Shown: positions 1 to 14,278, numbered from the stretch's first letter. The stretch: DNA of 64,000 bases from Trochalopteron elliotii (GCA_024734555.1 JANPWX010000619.1:4209727-4273726); one strand, 5' to 3'. Notes: a model not told the origin generated them from the letters alone. Numbers and translations: made by a program.

Positions 1-1922
1 ATTAGGTCTTAATGGTAATCCAGAGGGTAGGTGGGTTGCAAACCAGAGCTCTGCACTAGCAGCAGGATATAACATTTCTCTGCTTTTTTTTCTCTTCTTT
101 TTTGACTTCCATATCCTTGTTTGCTTCGACTTGCATTTCTGACCCAAGGCCTCTCCCTTAAGTTTGCAAAAAGTAAACTGCCAGGTAGGCAAAAAAGGAC
201 AGTCCAACTTAGATAACATTTCCCTTATGAAGCTAAATCACCTGAAGTTTTACTCTACACCATATTTTTCATACACAGAGCAGCTATTCCATGTAGACTC
301 CCATCAGAGAGAGAACAGATGTCTTCTGCAAAACAAGAGAAGCTTTCTCCAGTGTCTACTCATTGCCAGCTACCCCATGGTTGCTGCTTTTTGACTGTAA
401 CTTGAAACTCTACCTTTCTAGTATTCAGTTTTGGTTCCATTTCAATTCAAAGGGCCATAGCTACCCTGCAGACTACCATATGGTGTAGGGATCTGAGCAC
501 GCTTAAAATGACAAAGCCTGAGTATGAGAGTCTGCCCAGACATGGACACATGATGCTCAGCAGAGGATAATTTATCCCACTTCCAAGAAAAGTAAATTAC
601 CCATGGTAAGCCTTGTGTTGCTGCAGCAAGATTTCTACCAATACCCAAGTCACTTCATTTAAAGCTAGGGTGGGAATCTATAAACATTACTGAAAGTTAC
701 ACAGTCTCAAACTCAGATGCATTTCCTTGGATGGATTATATACCAACAGCATCTATTGCCACAGGAAAACAAAAAGACAGAAGAAAGCTTTCATCATTAA
801 GTACTCAAATCCTTAACAATTCTTTGGCATATTCAAGCCAGGTCACTCCAAGAACTCATGCAATGAATTCTAACTTTGCTGTTGAGGTGTTGAACACAAA
901 GCAGCTGTTGAACACCAAAACCACAAGCAGGTTTCAAAACTGCTGTCCTCTTGGGGGAGAAAAGTACTGAGAGTACTTAATGAATTTACTTTGTCTTTGA
1001 TGATTGAACTCTCCTTCTAAACTCTGCCCACCTCAATGTGATATTTCAACAGTAAAAAGACTCTCACCAAACACTTTTTTCAATCATGCAGCCTTTCAAT
1101 GCTACGTTCAGTGACTGAGGGAGATAATTTTATGCAGCTACATACATACACATGCACATGTATCTCTCCATCACATACACAAATACATATATTTATAAAA
1201 TGAAGGAGACTCTAGTTGTATCCATAAAGACCAGTTGCCACAGAAGTCAGTGACAAATGCTGCAAATCAACTGTACTGATTGATTAGTGAGCAACTAGCT
1301 GCGTATTGATGCCAGAATTCAAGAACACCTTTCTATAAATGTGATTTCTGTTTCATTTTGGATTTTCAAAGACAAAAACTTACCTTGTCAGTTTGATAAG
1401 ATCTTGCACGTTCTACTATGCATCAGAAAGGACATGTTCTCAAACACTAATCAACCGCATTGCCAACTGCAAGATATTTTTCAGAATAAGATAGTGTCAT
1501 CCTCACTAAAGAAAATACCAGTGACTGCAAAGTTCTAGGGACATTAATAATGTAAGGTATTATGTAAGGTACTGTAATATTTGCATTTTATATTATTTAG
1601 AAGTTCTTCAGAAACTGATTGGAATTTTCAGAAGTGGTTGTAGTTTGCTCAAATCTGCTCTCTCTAAATGAAAATAATTGTACCACTCACTTTATTCATA
1701 AAATAAGTAAAAGATTAGACCTCTTGAAAACTACTTTAGAGCTTCTGCTGAATAGAAAAAGTACAATCATTTTGACATTTGTTACTGTCAATGTAGACTG
1801 TTAGAATACCCCCAACTATTTAATTACATCACAGCTAGAAATACTTTGAAAAACAGATTCCTGCTTTTGATATTCTGATATGGTAAGACAAACATAGGGC
1901 CAACAAGCATTGCATCACCACA
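1..1922. other. Intergenic, nothing recognised
   Basis: AT-rich single-copy-looking DNA with a short CA/TA-rich patch near 1138-1200. The open frames (up to 79 codons) show no family resemblance and no codon structure. Confidence 0.65.
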
Positions 1923-2400
1923 TGTGGTGGTTTCTCCTGGGGAGCAGCTTACCAGCTGTGCAGTAAACCCCAGACCAACAGAGACAGTTTGTGTGGGTTC
2001 CTCAGATCAGCTGGCTGAGTGTGGATAAGGCTGGAAATGAAGAGCAGGCTTCTGCCGTGGGTTTGGAAGGTGTTTATTCAGTGCAGCTCCACGTGCAAAA
2101 AGCACGGCCTGGCCTGTCCTTCTCCCATTTGTACCCCAGGACACAGCCTGAGGCAGCTGGAGAATTCGGGCCAATGGATGGAAAGGGGTTGGGTGTTCCA
2201 GGACAGGGGCACTTGACAGAACAATTGAAGGGTCAGGTGTTGGGCACCTGGTCGAATGGGAGATGATCTCCCCTCAAGTTACCAGGGTGATTGACAAGGG
2301 GCTCCCCTCTGGGAGATACCATGGGGGTTTGGGAATGGGTGAAGGGATTTGGGAAGGAACATACCAATACAAAAATAAATAAAATACATATAAAACTTAG
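1923..2400. mobile_element. LTR-like remnant (uncertain)
   Basis: The segment begins TGTGGTGGTTT, the same start as the better-defined LTR at 22551. It is more GC-rich than its surroundings and contains a short hairpin (caggtg ttggg cacctg). AATAAA occurs in both orientations: gene-strand-minus at 2073-2078 and plus near 2375. I could not fix the 3' end or a target duplication. Confidence 0.4.
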
Positions 2401-2872
2401 AAAGCATCAGTCATGTGTTGCAACATCCACTGTTTTGGTGATTTCAATAATCAGGTAAGAGTTAACCAAGGAGTTGCATCATCTTGAGTTACTTTTGGAG
2501 AACCAGAGCCAAAGGCCACTGGTGGCTTTAATCATGCAGCAAATTGAAGAGAGGTGTTCTTTTGATGCTGTTCTACAGCTTCTTCTTCAAGTAGATTAAA
2601 AGCATGAAGAAAAACTTCTGAGCAGGAAATCTTCAGGAGAAACTTTAAACAGAACTTGGAAACATTTGAAAAGCCACAGCATGGAAAAAGGATTCTGCCG
2701 AGATGCAGATTGTAACTGGGCAGCAAGGACCTGCCTAAGCTTGCAAAGAATAGCCAAATTTAGATAAGGCTGTTTGCATCTAAGGATTTGTTGTTTTAAT
2801 CTTTCAGCTTGCAAAACTCTATGGAAAAACAAATCCCATGTTGCTCTGTGCAAGCAGTTTCCTGTGACTGTA
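2401..2872. other. Intergenic, nothing recognised
   Basis: Unique-looking sequence between two LTR-like starts. It could be internal to a decayed element but shows no retroviral motif. Confidence 0.5.
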
Positions 2873-3225
2873 TGTGGTGGTTTGTGATAGCTCTGGATTT
2901 AGAGCTATCGTTCTGGCAGTCAAAAACAGATCTGGCAGCTCAGGAAAATAAGGAGTCAGCCACAGGAACCCAGCGGGCATAAGGGGCATACCCAGGCCTG
3001 ATGCTAAGAGAGCATACTCAGAGAAGAGAGAAAAAGTAGTTTCACCTCATCTGCTTTCTGCTTTACTAATAGACATACCCATGAACACCATGGGAAACTT
3101 TGTGGGCAGCAAAGGTTAATTAAATTTCTTTTTCCTTCCAGACCATTCCTTATGGAAGTTCCCTTCCACAAAGTAAATCCCTCTTTTGCTCTTAAATGAA
3201 GGGTCATATTTCTAGTCCACCATGA
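2873..3225 (+). mobile_element. Possible second LTR-like remnant
   Basis: It starts TGTGGTGGTTT and carries a perfect 9-base stem with a 6-base loop at 2886-2909 (gatagctct / agagctatc). A ccaccat near 3218 could be the 3' end. There is no clear target duplication, so the assignment rests on the shared start only. Confidence 0.3.
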
Positions 3226-5236
3226 GAGGAGATTTTCTTGCTGCCTGTCCTTCTCCTAGGCAATGTCCTGCAGGTACAGAAAGCTCCAACAGCACGTTCT
3301 TTGCCCCCGTTTTGAAGACACCAATATCCAGATCAAGAATAAACATAGCAGGACCAGAAATAAAGGCAATCATTGCACAAAAGGTACTTCCCTGGTGGAA
3401 GCTTCCATCACATTACACCAATAACTCCTTCCTTCTTACATAGCCTGGTGCTACAAGTGAAATACAAAATTGTGTAGGATTGGAGAGCTGTGGTCTCTTA
3501 GACTTCCTAAATTTGAGGTATTTATCATCAGTACCTGGAAGTAAACAGCAGTGATGTGCAAGACAACAAAGAACACTGAACAATTTCCACTCTTATCTCT
3601 CTTTCTGTCAATCACAAATTTGGATTAATAACTTGACAATTACAAATATCTTGTTACAGGCAAGAGCTGTGGGTGTTCATCATTGCCAGGTGTGAGGTGA
3701 GTTTTAATATCTGTTCAAGATCATAACTGCTGGAATATTTGAGAAAGGCATTCAGTCCAGGATTGTAACACAGCTAAGGCAATGTAGGCAAATCTAAGGG
3801 ATACGATGTCTCATGCAAGCAAATCTAATCTATGTGATGTCTTACTGCTATACCCATACAACTGACTTACCAGAATCTGGGAAGAACTAACACATAGCTA
3901 GTAATGACACAAACAAAAAAGATGTCTGTAGTCCAAAGGACTAACTAAGGTCTTGTCTGGTTAATAAGAGAATTACATAAATATAGGCAATGCACAAATA
4001 AAACACTTAAAAATGAGATATATATTCATAGCACGAACGCTTCTAGTGCATAATACTACATACAAAAGGCAAAATATCATTGTATGCTACAAGGAAACAA
4101 CATCTTGCATTCATGCTGCTGCAGCCAGTTGCTGCTATGTGGCCACCACTGTATCAATTGTGACTTTTACTCTCTCCCATAGTCCCTTAAGAGGAGGACA
4201 ACTAGCAACTGGAATCCATGCAGTGCTGGCCACTCTATCACAATAATCAGCAAGAGAAAAATCCCAGCAGGAGCCACTTGCAGAATAGCAACATTTCATG
4301 CTGGGGAGTGGTCAGCATGACTCACAAGCCACCTCTCCCGCCAGCTGCTGGAGCACTGGTTGGTTGGAGAGAATGAAAACAGTCTAGCAATTAAAGATCC
4401 CTCAGTGGGGACACAGGAAGAAATACTCTGCAGCTTTTCAAATGCAGGTCAGTTTCTATAATAGCAGTTGGACTGCAACAAAGAGGTCTCTGCCAGTGCA
4501 CAACAACATATAACTTTTGCATTTTCTGCAAATCCTTTGGGATTTCTTAAATTAGTCTAACATCAACCAGGATCTTCCTCATATAGAAATATGGAAAACT
4601 TAAAAGAGAGGATGATCAGAATGTAGTTATTTAGATTAACATATACATAAGAAAAGCCCCCAATGATATTGCCTGAGATCCTATTTCTTAGAATTTAAAA
4701 TAATATGTAAACCCATATAACTACAGTTTAATCTTAGTCTGGAAGGATAGTGCCCTCTGGTGATAAAAATGCCCTAATATTTGAAAGTATTAAGTGACTT
4801 TTTTAAATTATGTCCCTTCTAATCAGCTGCACTGGACTACTCAATTGCCAAAGCTCTGATTTTGAAATACATTTAATTAAGAATCTTTCATCTGTAGCAA
4901 ATATATCTGATTCTGTGTGATTGAAAAAATCTAACAAATTAACATTTTCTTACCTAATACAGCTAGCTGCTGACTGATTCTGCTGCTCTGCAATTCTCAG
5001 TATTCATTAAGGTTCACAAAAACTTTATGGACACAAGAGGTACACACTTTCTTGTTGTTCCTTTTAAGAAAAAACAGAGGTTTAACATGCAGTCATTGAA
5101 CTGCTCCCTGTAAGTTCATCTAGGCAACTACAGGAAAGAAAATAAGGATGTGTTCATATTTTTTCCTATTGTACATCCATAATATGTTCCACTAATATCT
5201 CACTAATTCATTCAAATACAAGTAAATTTGAGTGGG

Positions 5237-5250
5237 AAAAAAAAAAAAAA
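5237..5250 (+). repeat. Poly(A) run, 14 nt
   Basis: Uninterrupted adenines, with no retroposed gene body recognised upstream. Confidence 0.9.
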
Positions 5251-5375
5251 GCAAATATTCACAAATTGAGGAATTTTGTATATTTCTGACCAAAGTCAAT
5301 TAATGCAACATTCTAGTCACCCATGACAAAGGAGTAGGGATTCTTCCAGTTACCTGCCATTCCTTATATTGCTAC

Positions 5376-5417
5376 ATCTTATCTTATTTTCTTATCTTTT
5401 CTTATTTTCTTATCTTA
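5376..5417 (+). repeat. Pyrimidine-rich simple repeat (CTTATCTTATTTT-like)
   Basis: Imperfect tandem copies of cttatctt / cttatttt over about 40 nt. Confidence 0.75.
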
Positions 5418-8021
5418 CATCTATATTTCTCCCCTTTATCTTATTTTCAAATTATAGCAATATTATAAATAGATGTGCTAAATGGGATATGTTTTAATAT
5501 CTTGACTAAGTTGACTGGTTGAAGTTTGGAAGAGTCCTGCTTAATCCTGGTTCCCTATTACCCTTTTCTACCAAGATGAGAAGATTTTTGTGGCCAAGTT
5601 TGTATTACTAGCAATCACTATACTTACAAATATTGGTAAATCTTATGTAACCCTCTCCTAAGGCTGAAGACTAAAACATTAGAAAAAGAAAGAACACACA
5701 CAAGGGGAAAGAAACTAATGAAATTCTTCTTACCAAGTTGATATCTTCAGTCTATAAAGATATTGGAGGGGGAGACTAATTTGTCATATTGAGGCTCCCA
5801 GATCCCAGCGCCATGGGAGCATCTGCTAGGAGGGCTAGTAAGAAAAATGCCATTTGAAGTCTTTAAACTAAGAAGGAGCAGCAGTTAAGACAAAATTATA
5901 TGAATGCTGATGTGAACCTGAATGTACTTACAAAGGGGAAACTGACTGATGGAGAAATCCCATAGTCTCTGCCAGACACATTTGTAATCACTAGCTGTGT
6001 CTCATAGTGAGTATTTCCAGGCATTCAGGCTGAAATTCCTTAGAGATTATTTTTTAAATGTTTTTCCATAGCTGTGTGCCCAGAACAAGAACCTTCCTTG
6101 AGGAAGAGATTAAAGTAAGCTAATTCTGCCTTGGAAAAGGGTGGAAGCATGACAGTGAATAGCAGGAAGGCCTTGGAGAGCTGAACCATGCTGCCATGGC
6201 AATTGAAGGAAGCATTATCCACCTTCCCACACACTGCACCAACAGCAGCAGTTGCCCTTACACTGCTCAAGGACTACACACTGCCTGCACCAGAAATTTT
6301 TGCTCCACCACATGATCAAGTGACCCAGGCGACTCCCTGTATCTAAACTGCATCATTATTGCCAGTTCTGTAGCAGCATGTGTCAATGGAATAAGGCAAT
6401 AAATTGTGAAGAATGCCCCTGAAGCCAGAATACATCCAAGGTTTTAATTAGCTCCCCTCACAAAAACATTTGAGAAATAAAAGCTGACAGACAATGACCA
6501 CTGAAATGAAAGAAGGTTCAGTCTCATTTCCCTTTTCAATAAGTCTATCCAAATATTAGAGCAGATCCTATTGCCTTTTAAGAGCTCTATATTTTATCAC
6601 TGGCTTAGTTTTGACACTGTGAAGATAAGAATAGTAAGAAAACCAATTTTATCTAAATCTATGGTAGGAAACAAGTTTAAAGTAGCATTCATGTTCTGTT
6701 TATACAAAATTAAATCTTTATTATTTAGTTGTATGAATTTCTGTACATTGCCTTTCAAAATTTAAGCAGCGATTATGTGGTGGAAGTGCACATGGAATGC
6801 AGTTTAGAGGTTAAAAATAAGTTGCCAATAGAAATCTTTATATTATCTCCTGAGCAGAAAATTATTTAAGTGAAACCTGCTTCCATTTAATCAGTACTTC
6901 TTTAAAATTATCTTCATGAAGCAAGACCCAGTTCCACAAATTAGTCTGCAGAACTGTCTTACATGTTTGCCCTTTTTCTCTGACAAAAATAGTTGGGTAA
7001 GTTGCTTATGATGTTCAGCAGTCAGGAACATATTGTTAAAAGCTTTAACTAGGCATTTAAATTTTCCATGAGCATTTGAAATTACCAACATTTGTCAATG
7101 TTAAAAAGATCACATTATTTACTGAATTTCTCATTGAAATAACAGCAAATACAGGAAAGAAAATTATTTGAAAGTAAAATCAAATTGGTAAGATCATATA
7201 CACTTAAGCACCAGAGCTACATAAAGCTTTGTATGCTGTCTACCAGACATTTTGCTCTAGAGAGAGTCGATACACACGTCACTTCTGAAGATTCAACAGT
7301 TGCTTGCATATCCAGGTCTTCATTTTGAGTATATGGAACAGCAACCATTTCCAGAATCAAGCTAGCTATTTCTAGGAAAAATAACCATTTTCCCTTCCTC
7401 CCCCATTTCCAGCATCAGAAACAAAGCAAGCTCTGTGTGGCTCATATCCTTGCTCCTCTTCCCACACCAAGAGTACAGCTTAGATCAGGCTTCAGCCTTC
7501 AGCTTTGATACATAGTGCTATAAAGTCTGCCACTGACCTTGTTGTTTCTACTGTCCAACTTCCCTTTCCAGTTTCCAGTTAGTCATTGGCCCTAGTATAT
7601 TCTAAACAGTTAATAGTGAAAAGCTATAAACTTAAAAAGAAAAGTGACTCCCCAAAACTAAGACTCAAGAGGGAAAAGAGAACAAGGCTCATATACCTTG
7701 ATCTCACAATGTAGACAACCTACATAACCGAGTGATCAACACTTTAAGTAGCATCATTGCATATTTTATGAAGAAATTCTTTGAAATGAGGGTTTTAAGG
7801 GGAGAAAGAGTATTATCAGTAAAAAGATGAGGGTACCCATAAATGGTGCTTACAGAGACAAGTTTCTTTCTATAGGATCTAATCTTCTGCAAGGTTAGGA
7901 ATAAAGAGCAGAGGAGTACCGTACTTGAAACGGTCCAAACTAGCTCTGAAAGTGATACATCTCAATCAAGCAGGGTTGTTAAAGTTATTGTTTTATTTTT
8001 TACATCATTATCATCCTTATT

Positions 8022-8169
8022 TGTGGTGGAATCACCATCCCAGGAAGTGTTTTAAAAAGCTTGTGAATGGGGCAATTGCAGACATGATTTAGTGGTGAAC
8101 ATGGTAGTTCTGGGTTAATGGTTGGGCACAATGACGTCAGAGATTTTTTCCAAACCTAGCAATTCTATG
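8022..8169 (+). mobile_element. CR1 LINE 3' end fragment
   Basis: The order of blocks is the avian CR1 3' end: gtggtggaatcaccatccc, acatgatttagtggtgaac, gggttaatggttgggca and the terminal caattctatg. The copy is about 150 nt and 5'-truncated. Confidence 0.88.
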
Positions 8170-11100
8170 CTTGTTATTCCACTCAATATAACATTTGAAT
8201 GCATTTCAATTCTTTGGGAATCCAAATACACAGAAATAATGGGGAGAGTTGCCTCTGATTTCAACTGTCAGAAGAAAAATCAGATACTGTAAATTTGATA
8301 AAGTACTGAGCTTCCAACTGACAAGATAGAATAAAATGAAAAGAAGTTTCATGTGAATGGGTCAGTTGTCAGCTAAAAGATGGAACTACTAAAATAGAGG
8401 GGGAAAAAAGATAATAATGGGTTAAAATGGTTAAAAGACTGCATTATATGCTGTATTCTTAAATATTTTATTATCTCTCACTGTTCCTACAAAATATATG
8501 GATGAAGGACATATTGATTTTTTTTTCCTCCCATTAAAATCCACTTACAGAGCAGCTTCATTTCTTTTCATATTTGGTACCCTATTTAATATTCTTACTT
8601 TAACCCCTACGGATTTACCCTGTCTCAGCATATCGAAGACTTTGACAATACCAGGCACATTCATTTGGACATTTGGAATGAGATTCCTGGAAAAACTGAA
8701 GGCTGGAAATGATCACAGAAATATAGTCTGCCTGCTGTTTTAGTTTAGAAATTGCTATAAACTGCTACATAGCATAACTTGATAGCAAAGGAGATCAAGG
8801 AAGAACTTCCTTCTTTAAAAGTTTTGTTGATTTGGAGGTGGAGGATGGGGAAGGAAGGGCAGACAAATTGCAGACTGCTCTGGTGTAGTCTCCAAGGGTG
8901 TCATAAGATACTAATAATAATTCTGGAAGTTCAAGAAGTTTTGAAATGTTTCTAAGCTCTACTTTTTAAAGCTTAACTGATGCCTCAGATTTTAGCACCT
9001 GTCAACTCGAGCACATTAGAGCAGAAGGTAGCACTGGTGTAATAGTGGTGGGGAGTGTGGGCCTCTGGAATATCACAGAGGAGAACCAAGTGAATAAGGT
9101 TTCTTCCCCAAACAGGAACTGAACATGTGAAGAGGACACCTAGATATTTGTACCAAAATAAAAATAGTGAATAAGTTAGGTCTCCACATGAAGGAAACAT
9201 AACTGTGTGTGACTAATTTTTATATGCTCTCTGAATATTTTGTTAATTTGTGTGTTGTTTGTTTGAATTTACAAGTTTTGTTTGTTTTGGTCTTTAAGGA
9301 GAACGAGTGTTGCAGGAAGTATCACTGCAAAGTCTCCAGACTAGTCCAAGAGGAAGACACTAGGTTACATGGCCCAGAAGAAAAACATGACACAGGATGG
9401 AGGATAGAAATAAAGGAATTATAATAGATAAAATTGTCAGGATGATCAACAGCTCAGGACAGAAATCGACAGCACGATGTGGGAGCAGCAAAAGAAGGGG
9501 GAAAAGAGGGGGAAAATGCATTTTTAACTATAACTAATTACTTAGGCAGCTAAACCTTTTCTCCAAAAATGGAAAAGTTCTTCAGCATCTCTTGGATGAA
9601 ACTGCTTCTTTGAGAATGCAAGGCTGGTTCTCTCTTTTGAGTGTCTGGCATACAGCTCACTGTAGCCCTCTGAATAAATTTTCAAATCTGTATATTCCAT
9701 CGCAATAATTGTTAAAAGACTTTTAGATAGCAAGTATTAAATCAGTATGTTTCACCTGCAGATTACCACCAACAATCTGTCCACTGTCTTACTGCCTTGC
9801 ACTGCATCCAGAAAAATATATTTTACCTGGACCAGAATTGCTACACACCATCATCATTCCAGTCTGGAGGTTTTTCATGCCATGGCTAAGTAACCATACT
9901 TGAGGTTAAGGATGTAATCATTTGTTGAGGTTTTATTAAATTTCACTTTGTATTGTTTAGCTGGCATCAACATTAAGTTGCTTATATTTATTTTGGTTTT
10001 TAAATACCACTGGAGATTATCAGATCATTATATTGGATAATTTTACTTAGTTTAGCTAGAGTGCTGTGCAGTTTGCATGTACTACCAAAACCATTGCTAC
10101 AACAGTAGTCAACGTTTATTTTAATTCGACTCCTTTTGGGGCATCACATAAGCAAAACTAACTAACACTTCTTTTACAGTAATATGTGAACTTTATCTCA
10201 AATAAAGCAGAAAATATTAAACATTTTTAAAGGCTAAATCTTCTCCAAGCAATTCTACAGAAACTATTATATGAATAATTTAAATATAAAAATATTTTAT
10301 TATTTCTGACAGTGAAACAGCAAGAAACTTATGCCAGCCTGGTTTTCTTCCCCAAGACTGTTTCATAATAGACTACCAATATTTACAAATTCTCTTGTCA
10401 TAAAAAGAGCATATGAGCACTGATTTAATTGCTGAGACAGTATGTTCACATATGCTCTGGACCAAAACTGAGATGTTTTTCAACAAGAGACTATCACCAT
10501 CAGTTTTCTGTAGCATACACACATACAAAATGCCAAAATGTACTCTTCTTAATACAAAGCCAGGGGAAAGTTTTAAGATTATTTGCACTTTGCACTGCAA
10601 CTTTCACTAATCAAAAGAAATCTTAGCTATGTTTTTTAGGCACTCACTTCTCTTTATGACACTAATTGAGAGTATTTGTATGGAACCAGCATAGAAAAGC
10701 AGATTACTTCTATTAAAAAAAAAGTTATATTCTTGTAAATATCAAAACTCTCCTTGCATAAATGAATCTCAGTGGCTATGCAAAAAGACACAGATTGCCA
10801 AGAAAATTTCAGAAAGGATCTCTCTGCATGGAGATGTTCAAAGTCATTGCTCATCTCCTGCATCCTTAGCTGCTCAGCAGATGCCTAGCAGGAGGCACTA
10901 GGCTGCTATTCCTCAGCTGTAGGAAGCACATGAAGAGAGGATCTACAACTGATAAAAAGCCAAAAAGCACTTTTTAGACCTAGCCACACTAGTTCTTCCT
11001 AGCGACATATATCTGTTTGTTTCAAGCTATCCTTTCTGCAGTTTCTTTCCTTATGTTTTATACCCCACCCTTTCCCCATTGCCCCTCAGTGTCTGGCATA

Positions 11101-12110
11101 GCAGACCACTTGTGAGTAACCTCGGGGTTTATTGTGTTTTTTAATTGAGAAAATACTCTCCCTCCAAATTCAGGAAATTAATTTGCTATTTTATGTCACA
11201 GCCTTCATTTTGCTCTGTCACACCAGGATGCTCTGACCTCAGCAGCAGTATCTGGCTGTGCCTAACATCCAGGGGAACCAAGGAAGTAAGGTACATTGTC
11301 CAGTTTTAGCAGCAACTATTCCTTGTCTCAGTGACAGCGAAGGTACTGCTGTATTTGCCAAGTCCTGATTCAAAAATCCAGACTGCTGAAGCTGTCAGAA
11401 GTATTAGAGAGCAATACTCTTTCCTCCCACCTGATCCCAAAAGCTATTTTCCTCCCCTTCCCAAAAGCCTAAATCTATAAAAAGAGTAAGCAGTGTAAAC
11501 CAGTGGTTTGGGTACCCTTTTTTCTGGCAAGAGGTGTTTCTTCATCTGTTCTCTACAGAAAGAAGAGAGACCAGAGGGATGGCCCAAGCCATCTGCACTG
11601 CAGGTCTGGGTGCAACAGTACCAAGCTGAAGGAGGCTCAAGGTTCTTCTCTCTCACCCATATACTTTCTGGAAATGCAAATTTCCCCGTTTGGGATTTGG
11701 GCTCAGAGAGAAGGGTCATCATGTAAATGTAAACACAAAAGGTAAAAATTCACTAACCTATAGCTGAACTTTTCAGGAAGCATTTGATTGATGCACACAG
11801 AAAAGTACATGCAGATACAGGCTTTACATACGTTCTAGGGAATTTATTCTCTTTCATTATAGGATAAAGCACACAAGAATGCAGACAATTAGAAAATACA
11901 CTACCTGGCTGTAACATCTGCACATTCTGTTTGCCTTAACCTGGAAGACACAATTGTATCTGTGACAGCAGTGTTTAGGAAAAAATTCCTTCTATCCTTG
12001 GATCTATAAATTAGGATAGGGTGGAGTTTGGGGTGTCTTTTTAACATTTTCCTTAATTTTCTTTCACTTCAATTCATTAAGTGGCGATTTATCAAATCAC
12101 CAAAAGTCAT

Positions 12111-12132
12111 CCCTTGCTCCCAGGAGCAAGGG
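12111..12132. repeat. Perfect inverted repeat, 10-base arms
   Basis: cccttgctcc, two bases, then ggagcaaggg. No T-run or gene end is nearby, so a terminator role is not supported. Confidence 0.85.
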
Positions 12133-13142
12133 TCTATAAGAATACAAGAGGTTTAGTGATATCATTTTGCTTCTCAAGTCAGACACTTCAGCATTGTGTT
12201 TAATAGAAATTGAGAAATCTTTTTAATGTTGATTTTCACAATTGCTCATCTCTCTTAATTTTTGGAGTCCTGTGGAAAATCTTGATGAGATTTGCAAAAC
12301 TATGCAAAAATTCTGCATTTCTGTTGTTTATTGAAATCTACTGTTGGATAGCGCTTATACTCAACAGTGTATGATTATTGTTTTTACATCTTCAAAACAG
12401 TCTCAATTTTTTATCCCTATAATTTGTCTATCTCCTCTCTCTTCCACACTGAAGACCTCCATGCTGCTTAAATTTTCTCATGAGAAGAGGGGACTCAAAT
12501 CATATGATGGAACAGACACCGTTTTAGAAAAAGACATAATGGTAACCTCAGATTTTCTGTTTGCTTCTTTCCTACTATTCCCTAGTACTTCATAGTACAA
12601 AAAACCATGATGATAAGATCTTTACCAGGTACTAATAGATAGCTGAAAGCTCCTGACCCATGCACAGAAAGTGGTGATAACAGAAAAGCTGAGACTATTG
12701 ACAGGCACCTTTCATCTGACTGCTTTGAAAATCTAGTGTCCTTGTTAAGTTTTGCCACATCATTACTCAGCTCCCAGGATTATATATGAGTAGAATAAAA
12801 TTATGATGGACATACACTGATCTTTCCTACGCTCTAGGTCCATTCTCCTCTACGTTGCCAAAAATGTCTGTTTCTCCCTTTTCCTTCCTCTTTGTTAATT
12901 TTGTTCTTCAAAGCCCTTAAATAATCTAAAGACACCATAGGACAAAAGAGAAAGATTTTTCATGGATTAAGAGTTGACTAAAAAACAGGCACAGAAGGAT
13001 TGAAATAAATGGATAGAGTTTTTTGCTACAAGTAGCTGGATATCCTCTGAGTACTGGACTTTCAACACTTTGCTTTCTTGGTTCTAGCCCTTGCATCAAA
13101 ATTATGCCCAAACACTTTAAGCCACTTAACCTACTGCTGTGC

Positions 13143-13183
13143 TTCCTTTTTTTTCCTTTTTTTTTTCTTTTTTTTCTTTTTTT
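13143..13183 (+). repeat. T-rich low-complexity tract
   Basis: Runs of 8-12 T broken by single or paired C, then tgtgagc. Confidence 0.9.
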
Positions 13184-14058
13184 GTGAGCTCTCTTTAAGA
13201 GCCTCTTCTGTTAATTTGTCTGATTTTTGTATCCCTTGCAGATGAGCTGATGGTATTTTTCTACTTGTCTTCTCCTGCCTCCCCAAGCCCTACCCCCAAA
13301 AATGCAGAGAACTTTCCTTTGTGTTTCCATTACTAATCACAATGGAATAATCATCAAGACTAAATTATCTCTATTGTCCTGCCTGATGAGTACACACTTG
13401 AACCATAGCTAGTCAGGGGAAGCGTATTCACAGAGCAGCAATTTTCATAGCAACAACTATATGCAGACAACAACATTCACAGTAGAGTTTCCTTTTACTT
13501 TTACATTTTAAAAATTGTTTACGTCTACCTAATCCTATTATGTCATTCTCTATCACTGACTTTTCAGGAATCACTGAAGTATAATAAGTAATTTGGAGTA
13601 TCTGTTCAACTCACGACTGAAAATCCTAAAACAGGCATTGAAAGAAAGTTCTCTTCTGTGGCACACCAACATCGAATTTCTGCTTCAAACCCAAGAGGAG
13701 CATAACAAAAGGATTATTCATAGCAGTAAACAATATTAAACCAGAACACATCAAGACATATAAAGGTCTCAGAAAGCCTTGAACCTGTTTGTCAATAATA
13801 GAAATTCCACAGTTTGGAACAGAATAACTGCATTTTACTGGCAATATTCTTAGATTTGCAATTCATGGCACTCTGAACACCTTAACTGACATCACACAAT
13901 TCTATTCTTGTGTGTTTTTTCCCATCTGGGTATTGCAGAGGTGGTAACTTCTGAAAAAAACTTGCCTCAGGGTTTCCAACTGAAGGTCCCATTTTCAATG
14001 CTGATAAGCCTCCTGAACCCTACGAGCCTGGACTAAAATTTCCTGAGCAAAAAGTGCG

Positions 14059-14278
14059 CCTTGGAACATAAGGAAGAACTTCTTTACTGGTGAATGAGCA
14101 CACACTGGAACAGATTGCCCAAAGAGGTTGTGAATCTTCCTCACTGAAGATATTCAGGAGCTGTTTGGAATACATAGCCCTGAGCCATGTGCTCTGGGAT
14201 ACCCTGGTTGAACACAGAGCTTGACCTAGGTGACCCCCTGTGGTCCCTCCCAACCTCACCCCTTCTGTGATTCTGTGA
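14059..14278 (+). mobile_element. CR1 LINE 3' end fragment
   Basis: CR1 blocks appear in order: aggaagaacttctttact, acagattgcccaaagaggtt, ttgacctaggtgacccc, tggtccctcccaacctca, ending ctgtgattctgtga. The last piece is the terminal 8-9 base repeat of avian CR1. Confidence 0.92.

Larger units (their letters stand above)
3226..8021. other. Intergenic, nothing recognised
   Basis: AT-rich DNA with an A14 run (5237-5250) and a TTATCTTATTTTC-type simple repeat (5376-5417). No gene, RNA or named repeat was seen. Confidence 0.6.
8170..14058. other. Intergenic, nothing recognised
   Basis: AT-rich. It includes a perfect hairpin at 12111-12132 and a T-rich tract at 13143-13183. Overlapping open frames near 10.4 and 11.5 kb on opposite strands look like chance. 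Confidence 0.6.

Noticed and set aside
5237..5250. Poly(A) runs (also 24587-24600) considered as tails of processed pseudogenes
   Set aside because: No gene-like sequence, AATAAA in position or target duplication was found upstream.
12111..12132. Hairpin considered as a transcription terminator
   Set aside because: There is no T-run after it and no gene end nearby, and this is eukaryotic DNA.
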